This document shows positions 25,641 to 36,600 of a stretch of 64,000 nt of DNA, in pieces; the first letter of the stretch is position 1; each line of letters starts with the position of its first letter. A model generated the notes under the pieces. That model worked only from the letters and a program-made list of their open reading frames with translations. It did no database searches and had not been told where the DNA came from. The translations under genes and the position numbers were made by a program. Source of the DNA: Ulva prolifera (taxonomy: Eukaryota > Chlorophyta > Ulvophyceae > Ulvales > Ulvaceae); the NCBI GenBank assembly GCA_023078555.1, contig CM041197.1:6035810-6099809 (forward strand). The letters run 5' to 3'.

Positions 25641-28543
25641 AAAATTATCCATCTGACACACATTGGCATGATAAGTATGTATACAACATGAAGAAATGAG
25701 CGCGGTGTGTAAAGGCCCTCCCATGCATGTCTTCTCCGAAAGTACACAGTTTTTGAAGAACGTGGACTACACAACAGCTAGACTGCAAGCAGGCATGGGC
25801 TCAATGTAAATCAGTATATCTGACACACATTAACAGGATATTTATGTATACAACATGAAGAAATGAGTGCGCCAATGTAAACGTACTCCCATGCCTGCCA
25901 GCTTCGAAAGTACACAGTTTTTGAATATCGTGGTCTACACACTAGTAGGAATGCACGCGGGCACAAGGTCAATGAAAACTATCCATCTGACACACATTGG
26001 CATGATATGTATGTATACAGCATGAAGAAATGAGCGCGGTGTGTAAAGGTCCTCCCATGCATGTCTTCTCCGAAAGTACACAGTTTTTGAAGAACGTGGA
26101 CTACACAACAGCTAGAATGGAAGCAGGCATGGGCTCAATGTAAATCAGTATATCTGACACACATTAACATTATATTTATGTATACAACATGAAGAAATGA
26201 GTGCGCCAATATAAACGTACTCCCATGCCTGCCAGCTTCGAAAGTACACAGTTTTTAAAGATCGTGGTCTACACACTAGTAGGAATGCACGCGGGCACGA
26301 GGTCAATGAAAATTTTCCATCTGACACACATTGGCATGATATGTATGTATACAACATGAAGAAATGAGCGCGGTGTGTAAAGGCCCTCCCATGCATGTCT
26401 TCTCCGAAAGTACACAGTTTTTGAAGAACGTGGACTACACAACAGCTAGACTGCAAGCAGGCATGGGCTCAATGTAAATCAGTATATCTGACACACATTA
26501 ACAGGATATTTATGTATACAACATGAAGAAATGAGTGCGCCAATGTAAACGTACTCCCATGCCTGCCAGCTTCGAAAGTACACAGTTTTTGAAGATCGTG
26601 GTCTACACACTAGTAGGAATGCACGCGGGCACGAGGTCAATGAAAATTTTCCATCTGACACACATTGGCATGATATGTATGTATACAACATGAAGAAGTG
26701 AGTGCGCCAATGTAAACGTACTCCCATGCCTGCCAGCTTCGAAAGTACACAGTTTTTAAAGATCGTGGTCTACACACTAGTAGGAATGCACGCGGGCACG
26801 AGGTCAATGAAAATTTTCCATCTGACACACATTGGCATGATATGTATGTATACAACATGAAGAAATGAGCGCGGTGTGTAAAGGCCCTCCCATGCATGTC
26901 TTCTCCGAAAGTACACAGTTCTTGTAGAACGTGGACTACACAACAGCTAGACTGCAAGCAGGCATGGGCTCAATGTAAATCAGTATATCTGACACACATT
27001 AACAGGATATTTATGTATACAACATCAAGAAATGAGTGCGCCAATGTAAACGTACTCCCATGCCTGCCAGCTTCGAAAGTACACAGTTTTTGAAGATCGT
27101 GGTCTACACACTAGTAGGAATGCACGCGGGCACAAGGTCAATGAAAACTATCCATCTGACACACATTGGCATGATATGTATGTATACAGCATGAAGAAAT
27201 GAGCGCGGTGTGTAAAGGCCCTCCCATGCATGTCTTCTCCGAAAGTACACAGTTTTTGAAGAACGTGGACTACACAACAGCTAGAATGGAAGCAGGCATG
27301 GGCTCAATGTAAATCAGTATATCTGACACACATTAACATTATATTTTTGTATACAACATGAAGAAATGAGTGCGCCAATATAAACGTACTCCCATGCCTG
27401 CCAGCTTCGAAAGTACACATTTTTTAAAGATCGTGGTCTACACACTAGTAGGAATGCACGCGGGCACAAGGTCAATGAAAATTATCCATCTGACACACAT
27501 TGGCATGATATGTATGTATACAACATGAAGAAATGAGCGCGGTGTGTAAAGGCCCTCCCATGCATGTCTTCTCCGAAAGTACACAGTTTTTGAAGAACGT
27601 GGACTACACACAGCTAGAATGGAAGCAGGCATGGGCTCAATGTAAATCAGTATATCTGACACACATTAACATTATATGTATGTATACAACATGTAGAAAT
27701 GAGCGCGTCGATGTAAAGGTACTCCCAGGCCTGCCTGCTTCGAAAGTACACAGTTTTCGCAGAACGTGGTCTACACACTAGTAGGAATGCACGCGGGCAC
27801 GAGGTCAATGAAAATTTTCCATCTGACACACATTGGCATGATATGTATGTATACAACATGAAGAAATGAGCGCGGTGTGTAAAGGCCCTCCCATGCATGT
27901 CTTCTTCGAAAGTACACAGTTTTCGAAGAACGTGGTCTACACATTAGTAGGAATGCACGCGGGCACGAGGTCAATGAAAATTTTCCATCTGACACACATT
28001 GGCATGATATGTATGTATACAACATGTAGAAGTGAGCGCGCCAATGTAAACGTACTCCCATGCATGCCTGCTTCGAAAGTACACAGTTTTTGAAGATCGT
28101 GATCTACACACCAGTTGTTATGCACGCGGGCATGGGCTCAATGTAAATCAGTATATCCGACACACATTAACATTATATGTATGTATACAACCTGAAGAAA
28201 TGAGTGCGCCAATGTAAACGTACTCCCATGCCTGCCAGCTTCGAAAGTACACAGTTTTTGAAGATCGTGGTCTACACACTAGTAGGAATGCACGCGGGCA
28301 CGAGGTCAATGAAAATTTTCCATCTGACACACATTGGCATGATATGTATGTATACAACATGAAGAAATGAGCGCGGTGTGTAAAGGCCCTCCCATGCATG
28401 TCTTCTCCGAAAGTACACAGTTTTTGAAGAACGTGGACTACACAACAGCTAGACTGCAAGCAGGCGTGGGCTCAATGTAAATCAGTATATCTGACACACA
28501 TTAACATTATATGTATGTATACAACATGTAGAAGTGAGCGCGC
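25641..28543 (+). repeat. Heterogeneous junction-proximal left block
   Basis: These monomers carry variants rare or absent elsewhere in the left arm: taacaggatatttatg (near 25831, 26499, 27000), tatacagcatgaag (near 26016, 27185), gaaaactatcc (near 25975, 27145), tatatttttgtatac near 27340 and acaacctgaag near 28187. There is only loose repetition at 668 and 1170 bp. Several variants reappear inverted just across the junction, so this block looks like the oldest core from which both arms were built. Confidence 0.72.
27300..28398 (+). repeat. Left-arm block mirrored at 30697-31795
   Basis: This 1.1-kb block matches the right arm in reverse complement, paired coordinates summing to 59095. Exact checks: cctgaag at 28191-28197 pairs with cttcagg at 30898-30904, and tatatttttgtatac and acattttttaaagatcg near 27340-27430 have complements near 31670-31755. 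Part of it (about 27775-28290) is mirrored a second time at 28968-29483 (sum 57258). Confidence 0.88.
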
Positions 28544-28583
28544 ATATCTGACACACATTTCTTCATGTTGTATACATACATAT
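28509..28583. repeat. Palindromic centre of the inverted array
   Basis: atatgtatgtatacaacatg at 28509-28528 is the exact reverse complement of 28564-28583, with a 35-bp spacer containing the filler. The two arms are thus in monomer register across the junction. The flanking units pair a Y class (left) with an X class (right), so the wider pairing is imperfect, about one monomer out of dimer phase. Confidence 0.88.
28544..28559 (+). other. 16-bp templated filler at the inversion junction
   Basis: Forward-orientation sequence ends at gaagtgagcgcgc (28543). Then comes atatctgacacacatt, an exact copy of 28487-28502, 57 bp upstream. Reverse-orientation sequence follows at tcttcatgttg. The filler overlaps the reverse arm by catt, since that arm normally reads ctcatttcttcatg. 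No such join occurs elsewhere in the window. Short templated filler plus microhomology is characteristic of replication template switching; that mechanism is inferred. Confidence 0.9.
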
Positions 28584-28967
28584 CATGCCAATGTGTGTCA
28601 GATGGATAGTTTTCATTGACCTTGTGCCCGCGTGCATTCCTAATAGTGTGTAGACCACGATCTTCAAAAACTGTGTACTTTCGGAGAAGACATGCATGGG
28701 AGGGCCTTTACACACCGCGCTCATTTCTTCATGTTGTATACATACATATTATGCCAATGTGTGTCAGATGGAAAATTTTCATTGACCTCGTGCCCGCGTG
28801 CATTCCTACTAGTGTGTAGACCACGATCTTCAAAAACTGTGTACTTTCGAAGCTGGCAGGCATGGGAGTACGTTTACATTGGCGCACTCACTTCTTCATG
28901 TTGTATACATACATATCATGCCAATGTGTGTCAGATGGAAAATTTTCATTGACCTCGTGCCCGCGTG

Positions 28968-29483
28968 CATTCCTACTAGTGTGTAGACCACGATCTTCAA
29001 AAACTGTGTACTTTCGAAGCTGGCAGGCATGGGAGTACGTTTACATTGGCGCACTCATTTCTTCAGGTTGTATACATACATATAATGTTAATGTGTGTCG
29101 GATATACTGATTTACATTGAGCCCATGCTCGCGTGCATAACAACTGGTGTGTAGATCACGATCTTCAAAAACTGTGTACTTTCGAAGCAGGCATGCATGG
29201 GAGTACGTTTACATTGGCGCGCTCACTTCTACATGTTGTATACATACATATCATGCCAATGTGTGTCAGATGGAAAATTTTCATTGACCTCGTGCCCGCG
29301 TGCATTCCTACTAATGTGTAGACCACGTTCTTCGAAAACTGTGTACTTTCGAAGAAGACATGCATGGGAGGGCCTTTACACACCGCGCTCATTTCTTCAT
29401 GTTGTATACATACATATCATGCCAATGTGTGTCAGATGGAAAATTTTCATTGACCTCGTGCCCGCGTGCATTCCTACTAGTGT
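28968..29483 (-). repeat. Junction-proximal mirror of 27775-28290
   Basis: This block is the reverse complement of 27775-28290 (sum 57258), including the private cttcaggttgtatac at 29061. It lies only about 680 bp from its left-arm partner, making the closest recognisable inverted pair of blocks around the junction. One visible difference is gcccatgctcgcgtgc near 29121. Confidence 0.83.
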
Positions 29484-30497
29484 GTAGACCACGATCTTCA
29501 AAAACTGTGTACTTTCGAAGCTGGCAGGCATGGGAGTACGTTTACATTGGCGCACTCATTTATTCATGTTGTATACATAAATATCCTGTTAATGTGTGTC
29601 AGATATACTGATTTACATTGAGCCCATGCCTGCTTGCAGTCTAGCTGTTGTGTAGTCCACGTTCTTCAAAAACTGTGTACTTTCGGAGAAGACATGCATG
29701 GGAGGGCCTTTACACACCGCGCTCATTTCTTCATGTTGTATACATACATATTATGCCAATGTGTGTCAGATGGAAAATTTTCATTGACCTCGTGCCCGCG
29801 TGCATTCCTACTAGTGTGTAGACCACGATCTTCAAAAACTGTGTACTTTCGAAGCTGGCAGGCATGGGAGTACGTTTACATTGGCGCACTCACTTCTTCA
29901 TGTTGTATACATACATATCATGCCAATGTGTGTCAGATGGAAAATTTTCATTGACCTCGTGCCCGCGTGCATTCCTACTAGTGTGTAGACCACGTTCTGC
30001 GAAAACTGTGTACTTTCGAAGCAGGCATGCATGAGAGTACGTTTACATTGGCGCGCTCACTTCTACATGTTGTATACATACATATCATGCCAATGTGTGT
30101 CAGATGGAAAAGTTTCATTGACCTCGTGCCCGCGTGCATTCCTACTAGTGTGTAGACCACGATCTTTAAAAAATGTGTACTTTCGAAGCTGGCAGGCATG
30201 GGAGTACGTTTATATTGGCGCACTCATTTCTTCATGTTGTATACAAAAATATAATGTTAATGTGTGTCAGATATACTGATTTACATTGAGCCCATGCCTG
30301 CTTGCATTCTAGCTGTTGTGTAGTCCACATTCTTCAAAAACTGTGTACTTTCGGAGAAGACATGCATGGGAGGTCCTTTACACGCCGCGCTCATTTCTTC
30401 ATGTTGTATACATACATATCATGCCATTGTGTGTCAGATGGAAAATTTTCATTGTCCTCGTGCCCGCGTGCATTCCCTCTAGTGTGTAGACCACGTT

Positions 30498-30522
30498 CTT
30501 CGAAAACTGTGTACTTTCGAAG
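30498..30522. repeat. 8-bp-arm dyad around the monomer core (representative)
   Basis: cttcgaaa and tttcgaag are perfect inverted repeats separated by 9 bp. The right arm of the dyad overlaps the first bases of the CENP-B-like site. The left-arm equivalent is 12471-12495. Subtypes with ttctgcgaaaac have one mismatch, and X-type cores (cttcaaaa with tttcggag) have lost most of the symmetry. It could be a binding site for a dimeric protein or form a small hairpin. Confidence 0.5.
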
Positions 30523-30531
30523 CAGGCAGGC
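30515..30531 (+). promoter_or_regulatory. CENP-B-box-like motif (representative, right arm)
   Basis: The 17-bp site tttcgaagcaggcaggc matches the CENP-B box core pattern NTTCGNNNNANNCGGGN at eight of nine fixed positions; CGGG is CAGG here. The site recurs in dozens of Y monomers with the caggcaggcctggg subtype. Other subtypes (caggcatgc, ctggcaggc, gaagacatgc) have two or more mismatches. CENP-B binding is known for mammalian alpha and minor satellites. Whether this genome has a CENP-B-like protein is unknown, so function is only a hypothesis. Confidence 0.35.
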
Positions 30532-30696
30532 CTGGGAGTACCTTTACATCGACGCGCTCATTTCTACATGTTGTATACATACATATAATGTTAATGTGTG
30601 TCAGATATACTGATTTACATTGAGCCCATGCCTGCTTGCATTCTAGCTGTTGTGTAGACCACGATCTTCAAAAACTGTGTACTTTCGAAGAAGACA

Positions 30697-31795
30697 TGCA
30701 TGGGAGGGCCTTTACACACCGCGCTCATTTCTTCATGTTGTATACATACATATCATGCCAATGTGTGTCAGATGGAAAATTTTCATTGACCTCGTGCCCG
30801 CGTGCATTCCTACTAGTGTGTAGACCACGATCTTCAAAAACTGTGTACTTTCGAAGCTGGCAGGCATGGGAGTACGTTTACATTGGCGCACTCATTTCTT
30901 CAGGTTGTATACATACATATAATGTTAATGTGTGTCGGATATACTGATTTACATTGAGCCCATGCCCGCGTGCATAACAACTGGTGTGTAGATCACGATC
31001 TTCAAAAACTGTGTACTTTCGAAGCAGGCATGCATGGGAGTACGTTTACATTGGCGCGCTCACTTCTACATGTTGTATACATACATATCATGCCAATGTG
31101 TGTCAGATGGAAAATTTTCATTGACCTCGTGCCCGCGTGCATTCCTACTAATGTGTAGACCACGTTCTTCGAAAACTGTGTACTTTCGAAGAAGACATGC
31201 ATGGGAGGGCCTTTACACACCGCGCTCATTTCTTCATGTTGTATACATACATATCATGCCAATGTGTGTCAGATGGAAAATTTTCATTGACCTCGTGCCC
31301 GCGTGCATTCCTACTAGTGTGTAGACCACGTTCTGCGAAAACTGTGTACTTTCGAAGCAGGCAGGCCTGGGAGTACCTTTACATCGACGCGCTCATTTCT
31401 ACATGTTGTATACATACATATAATGTTAATGTGTGTCAGATATACTGATTTACATTGAGCCCATGCCTGCTTCCATTCTAGCTGTGTGTAGTCCACGTTC
31501 TTCAAAAACTGTGTACTTTCGGAGAAGACATGCATGGGAGGGCCTTTACACACCGCGCTCATTTCTTCATGTTGTATACATACATATCATGCCAATGTGT
31601 GTCAGATGGATAATTTTCATTGACCTTGTGCCCGCGTGCATTCCTACTAGTGTGTAGACCACGATCTTTAAAAAATGTGTACTTTCGAAGCTGGCAGGCA
31701 TGGGAGTACGTTTATATTGGCGCACTCATTTCTTCATGTTGTATACAAAAATATAATGTTAATGTGTGTCAGATATACTGATTTACATTGAGCCC
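30697..31795 (-). repeat. Right-arm mirror of 27300-28398
   Basis: Reverse complement of the left block (sum 59095), verified at cttcagg 30898-30904 and at the tttaaaaaatgtg and tacaaaaatataatg variants near 31670-31755. The match ends near 31800, where the right arm has cttgcattctag and the left-arm partner has cttccattctag in this orientation. Confidence 0.87.
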
Positions 31796-32831
31796 ATGCC
31801 TGCTTGCATTCTAGCTGTTGTGTAGTCCACATTCTTCAAAAACTGTGTACTTTCGGAGAAGACATGCATGGGAGGTCCTTTACACGCCGCGCTCATTTCT
31901 TCATGTTGTATACATACATATCATGCCATTGTGTGTCAGATGGAAAATTTTCATTGTCCTCGTGCCCGCGTGCATTCCCTCTAGTGTGTAGACCACGTTC
32001 TTCGAAAACTGTGTACTTTCGAAGCAGGCAGGCCTGGGAGTACCTTTACATCGACGCGCTCATTTCTACATGTTGTATACATACATATAATGTTAATGTG
32101 TGTCAGATATACTGATTGACATTGAGCCCATGCCTGCTTGCATTCTAGCTGTTGTGTAGACCACGATCTTCAAAAACTGTGTACTTTCGAAGAAGACATG
32201 CATGGGAGGGCCTTTACACACCGCGCTCATTTCTTCATGTTGTATACATACATATCATGCCAATGTGTGTCAGATGGAAAATTTTCATTGACCTCGTGCC
32301 CGCGTGCATTCCTACTAGTGTGTAGACCACGTTCTGCGAAAACTGTGTACTTTCGAAGCAGGCAGGCCTGGGAGTACCTTTACATCGACGCGCTCATTTC
32401 TACATGTTGTATACATACATATAATGTTAATGTGTGTCAGATATACTGATTTACATTGAGCCCATGCCTGCTTCCATTCTAGCTGTGTGTAGTCCACGTT
32501 CTTCAAAAACTGTGTACTTTCGGAGAAGACATGCATGGGAGGGCCTTTACACACCGCGCTCATTTCTTCATGTTGTATACATACGTATCATGCCAATGTG
32601 TGTCAGATGGAAAATTTTCATTGACCTCGTGCCCGCGTGCATTCCTACTAGTGTGTAGACCACGTTCTGCAAGAACCGTGTACTTTCGAAGCAGGCAAGC
32701 CTAGGAGTACCTTTACATCGACGCACTCATTTCTACATGTTGTATACATACATATAATGTTAATATGTGTCGGATATACTGATTTACATTGAGCCCATGC
32801 CCGCGTGCATAACAACTGGTGTGTAGATCAC
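31760..32831 (-). repeat. Right-arm mirror of 16174-17245
   Basis: Reverse complement of the left block (sum 49005). Diagnostic matches are cattccctctag near 31974, gccattgtgtg near 31925, atacgtatcatgcc near 32581, and tgcaagaaccgtgtac with aagcctaggagtacc near 32669-32712. A private change gattgacattgag near 32115 is in this copy only. Confidence 0.85.
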
Positions 32832-33138
32832 GTTCTTCAAAAACTGTGTACTTTCGGAGAAGACATGCATGGGAGGGCCTTTACACGCCGCGCTCATTTC
32901 TTCATGTTGTATACATACATATCATGCCAATGTGTGTCAGATGGAAAATTTTCATTGACCTCGTGCCCGCGTGCATTCCTACTAGTGTGTAGACCACGTT
33001 CTGCGAAAACTGTGTACTTTCGAAGCAGGCAGGCCTGGGAGTACCTTTACATCGACGCGCTCATTTCTACATGTTGTATACATACATATAATATTTATGT
33101 GTGTCAGATATACTGATTTACATTGAGCCCATGCCTGC

Positions 33139-33305
33139 TTGCATTCTAGCTGTTGTGTAGTCCACGTTCTTCAAAAACTGTGTACTTTCGGAGAAGACAT
33201 GCATGGGAGGTCCTTTACACGCCGCGCTCATTTCTTCATGTTGTATACATACATATCATGCCAATGTGTGTCAGATATACTGATTTACATTGAGCCCATG
33301 CCTGC
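33139..33305 (-). repeat. Single hybrid monomer (X start, Y end)
   Basis: One 167-bp unit begins as X (cattctagctgttgtgtag, cggagaagacatgcatggg) and ends as Y (gtgtcagatatactgattta, gagcccatgcctgctt). The next unit starts again as X at 33306. The exchange lies in the segment gccaatgtgtgtcagat, which X and Y almost share. It adds an odd monomer and shifts the dimer phase downstream by one. Confidence 0.85.
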
Positions 33306-33639
33306 TTGCATTCTAGCTGTTGTGTAGTCCACGTTCTTCAAAAACTGTGTACTTTCGGAGAAGACATGCATGGGAGGGCCTTTACACACCGCGCTCATTT
33401 CTACATGTTGTATACATACATATCATGCCAATGTGTGTCAGATGGGAAAGTTTCATTGACCTCGTGCCCGCGTGCATTCCTACTAGTGTGTAGACCACGT
33501 TCTTCGAAAACTGTGTACTTTCGAAGCAGGCAGGCCCGGGAGTACCTTTACATCGACGCGCTCATTTCTACATGTTGTATACATACATATAATATTTATG
33601 TGTGTCAGATATACTGATTTACATTGAGCCCATGCCTGC

Positions 33640-36600
33640 TTGCATTCTAGCTGTTGTGTAGTCCACGTTCTTCAAAAACTGTGTACTTTCGGAGAAGACA
33701 TGCATGGGAGGTCCTTTACACGCCGCGCTCATTTCTTCATGTTGTATACATACATATCATGCCAATGTGTGTCAGATGGAAAATTTTCATTGACCTCGTG
33801 CCCGCGTGCATTCCTACTAGTGTGTAGACCACGATCTTCAAAAACTGTGTACTTTCGAAGCTGGCAGGCATGGGAGTACGTTTACATTGGCGCACTCATT
33901 TCTTCATGTTGTATACATACATATAATGTTAATGTGTGTCGGATATACTGATTTACATTGAGCCCATGCCCGCGTGCATAACAACTGGTGTGTAGATCAC
34001 GATCTTCAAAAACTGTGTACTTTCGAAGCAGGCATGCATGGGAGTACGTTTACATTGGCGCGCTCACTTCTACATGTTGTATACATACATATCATGCCAA
34101 TGTGTGTCAGATGGAAAATTTTCATTGACCTCGTGCCCGCGTGCATTCCTACTAATGTGTAGACCACGTTCTTCGAAAACTGTGTACTTTCGAAGAAGAC
34201 ATGCATGGGAGGGCCTTTACACACCGCGCTCATTTCTTCATGTTGTATACATACATATCATGCCAATGTGTGTCAGATGGAAAATTTTCATTGACCTCGT
34301 GCCCGCGTGCATTCCTACTAGTGTTTAGACCACGTTCTGCGAAAACTGTGTACTTTCGAAGCAGGCAGGCCTGGGAGTACCTTTACATCGACGCGCTCAT
34401 TTCTACATGTTGTATACATAAATATCCTGTTAATGTGTGTCAGATATACTGATTTACATTGAGCCCATGCCTGCTTGCAGTCTAGCTGTTGTGTAGTCCA
34501 CGTTCTTCAAAAACTGTGTACTTTCGAAGAAGACATGCATGGGAGGGCCTTTACACACCGCGCTCATTTCTTCATGTTGTATACATACATATCATGCCAA
34601 TGTGTGTCAGATGGAAAATTTTCATTGACCTCGTGCCCGCGTGCATTCCTACTAGTGTGTAGACCACGTTCTGCGAAAACTGTGTACTTTCGAAGCAGGC
34701 AGGCCTGGGAGTACCTTTACATCGACGCGCTCATTTCTACATGTTGTATACATACATATAATGTTAATGTGTGTCAGATATACTGATTTACATTGAGCCC
34801 ATGCCTGCTTCCATTCTAGCTGTGTGTAGTCCACGTTCTTCAAAAACTGTGTACTTTCGGAGAAGACATGCATGGGAGGGCCTTTACACACCGCGCTCAT
34901 TTCTTCATGTTGTATACATACATATCATGCCAATGTGTGTCAGATGGATAATTTTCATTGACCTTGTGCCCGCGTGCATTCCTACTAGTGTGTAGACCAC
35001 GTTCTGCGAAAACTGTGTACTTTCGAAGCTGGCAGGCATGGGAGTACGTTTACATTGGCGCGCTCACTTCTACATGTTGTATACATACATATCATGCCAA
35101 TGTGTGTCAGATATACTGATTTACATTGAGCCCATGCCTTCTTGCATTCTAGCTGTTGTGTAGTCCACGTACTTCAAAAACTGTGTACTTTCGGAGAAGA
35201 CATGCATGGGAGGGCCTTTACACACCGCGCTCATTTCTTCATGTTGTATACATACGTATCATGCCAATGTGTGTCAGATGGAAAATTTTCATTGACCTCG
35301 TGCCCGCGTGCATTCCTACTAGTGTGTAGACCACGTTCTGCAAAAACTGTGTACTTTCGAAGCAGGCAGGCCTGGGAGTACCTTTACATCGACGCGCTCA
35401 TTTCTACATGTTGTATACATACATATAATGTTAATGTGTGTCAGATATACTGATTTACATTGAGCCCATGCCTGCTTGCATTCTAGCTGTTGTGTAGTCC
35501 ACGTTCTTCAAAAACTGTGTACTTTCGGAGAAGACATGCATGGGAGGTCCTTTACACGCCGCGCTCATTTCTTCATGTTGTATACATACATATCATGCCA
35601 ATGTGTGTCAGATGGAAAATTTTCATTGTCCTCGTGCCCGCGTGCATTCCTTCTAGTGTGTAGACCACGTTCTTCGAAAACTGTGTACTTTCGAAGCAGG
35701 CAGGCCTGCGAGTACCTTTACATCGACGCGCTCATTTCTACATGTTGTATACATACATAAAATATTTATGTGTGTCAGATATACTGATTTACATTGAGCC
35801 CATGCCCGCGTGCATAACAACTGGTGTGTAGATCATGATCTTCAAAAACTGTGTACTTTCGAAGCAGGCATGCATGGGAGTACGTTAACATTGGCGCGCT
35901 CACTTCTACATGTTGTATACATACATATCATGCCAATGTGTGTCAGATGGAAAATTTTCATTGACCTCGTGCCCGCGTGCATTCCTACTAGTGTGTAGAC
36001 CACGTTCTTCGAAAACTGTGTACTTTCGAAGCAGGCAGGCCTGGGAGTACCTTTACATCGACGCGCTCATTTCTACATGTTGTATACATACATATAATAT
36101 TTATGTGTGTCAGATATACTGATTTACATTGAGCCCATGCCTGCTTGCATTCTAGCTGTTGTGTAGTCCACATTCTTCAAAAACTGTGTACTTTCGGAGA
36201 AGACATGCATGGGACGGCCTTTACACACCGCGCTCATTTCTTCATGTTGTATACATACATATCATGCCAATGTGTGTCAGATGGAAAATTTTCATTGACC
36301 TCGTGCCCGCGTGCATTCCTACTAGTGTATAGACCACGTTCTTCGAAAACTGTGTACTTTCGAAGCAGGCAGGCCTGGGAGTACCTTTACATCGACGCGC
36401 TCATTTCTACATGTTGTATACATACATATAATGTTAATGTGTGTCAGATATACTGATTTACATTGAGCCCATGCCTGCTTGCATTCTAGCTGTTGTGTAG
36501 TCCACGTTCTTCAAAAACTGTGTACTTTCGGAGAAGACATGCATGGGAGGTCCTTTACACGCCGCGCTCATTTCTTCATGTTGTATACATACATATAATA

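Larger units (their letters stand above)
1..28543 (+). repeat. Left arm of array, forward orientation
   Basis: All monomers here read in the orientation with tatgtatgtatacaacatg on the plus strand. The arm contains about 170 monomers. It holds several independent amplification blocks (spacings 1501, 2503, 1002, 2002, 4750 and 8087 bp), listed separately. No monomer is inverted anywhere in the arm. The window starts inside a Y monomer, so the array continues to the left. Confidence 0.97.
29484..30696 (-). repeat. Mosaic dimers, first copy of the 1502-bp duplication
   Basis: The stretch includes aaatatcctgttaatg near 29579, the complement of a left-arm junction-proximal variant, and tttattcatg near 29569. 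From about 30160 it carries acgatctttaaaaaatgtg, tacaaaaatataatg and cattccctctag, which recur 1502 bp further on. Confidence 0.75.
30160..32332 (-). repeat. 1502-bp (nine-monomer) duplication in the right arm
   Basis: About 30160-30830 recurs at 31662-32332 with shift 1502 bp. Shared private variants are tctttaaaaaatgtgtac, gtatacaaaaatataatg, gccattgtgtgtcag and cattccctctagtg. Within each copy a piece matching left-arm 27.3 kb is joined directly to a piece matching left-arm 17.2 kb. The join therefore predates this duplication. Confidence 0.83.

Noticed and set aside
28544..28559. Junction produced by a missed-adapter hairpin read
   Set aside because: Such an artefact would give an exact mirror starting at the turn. 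Here X and Y classes face each other, a filler from 57 bp upstream is present, and mirrored blocks lie at unequal distances. It is not fully excluded without reads.
28509..28583. Terminal inverted repeats of a transposon, or a fold-back transcription terminator
   Set aside because: The inverted arms are ordinary monomer sequence continuing as satellite for tens of kilobases. No coding capacity or target-site duplication is present.
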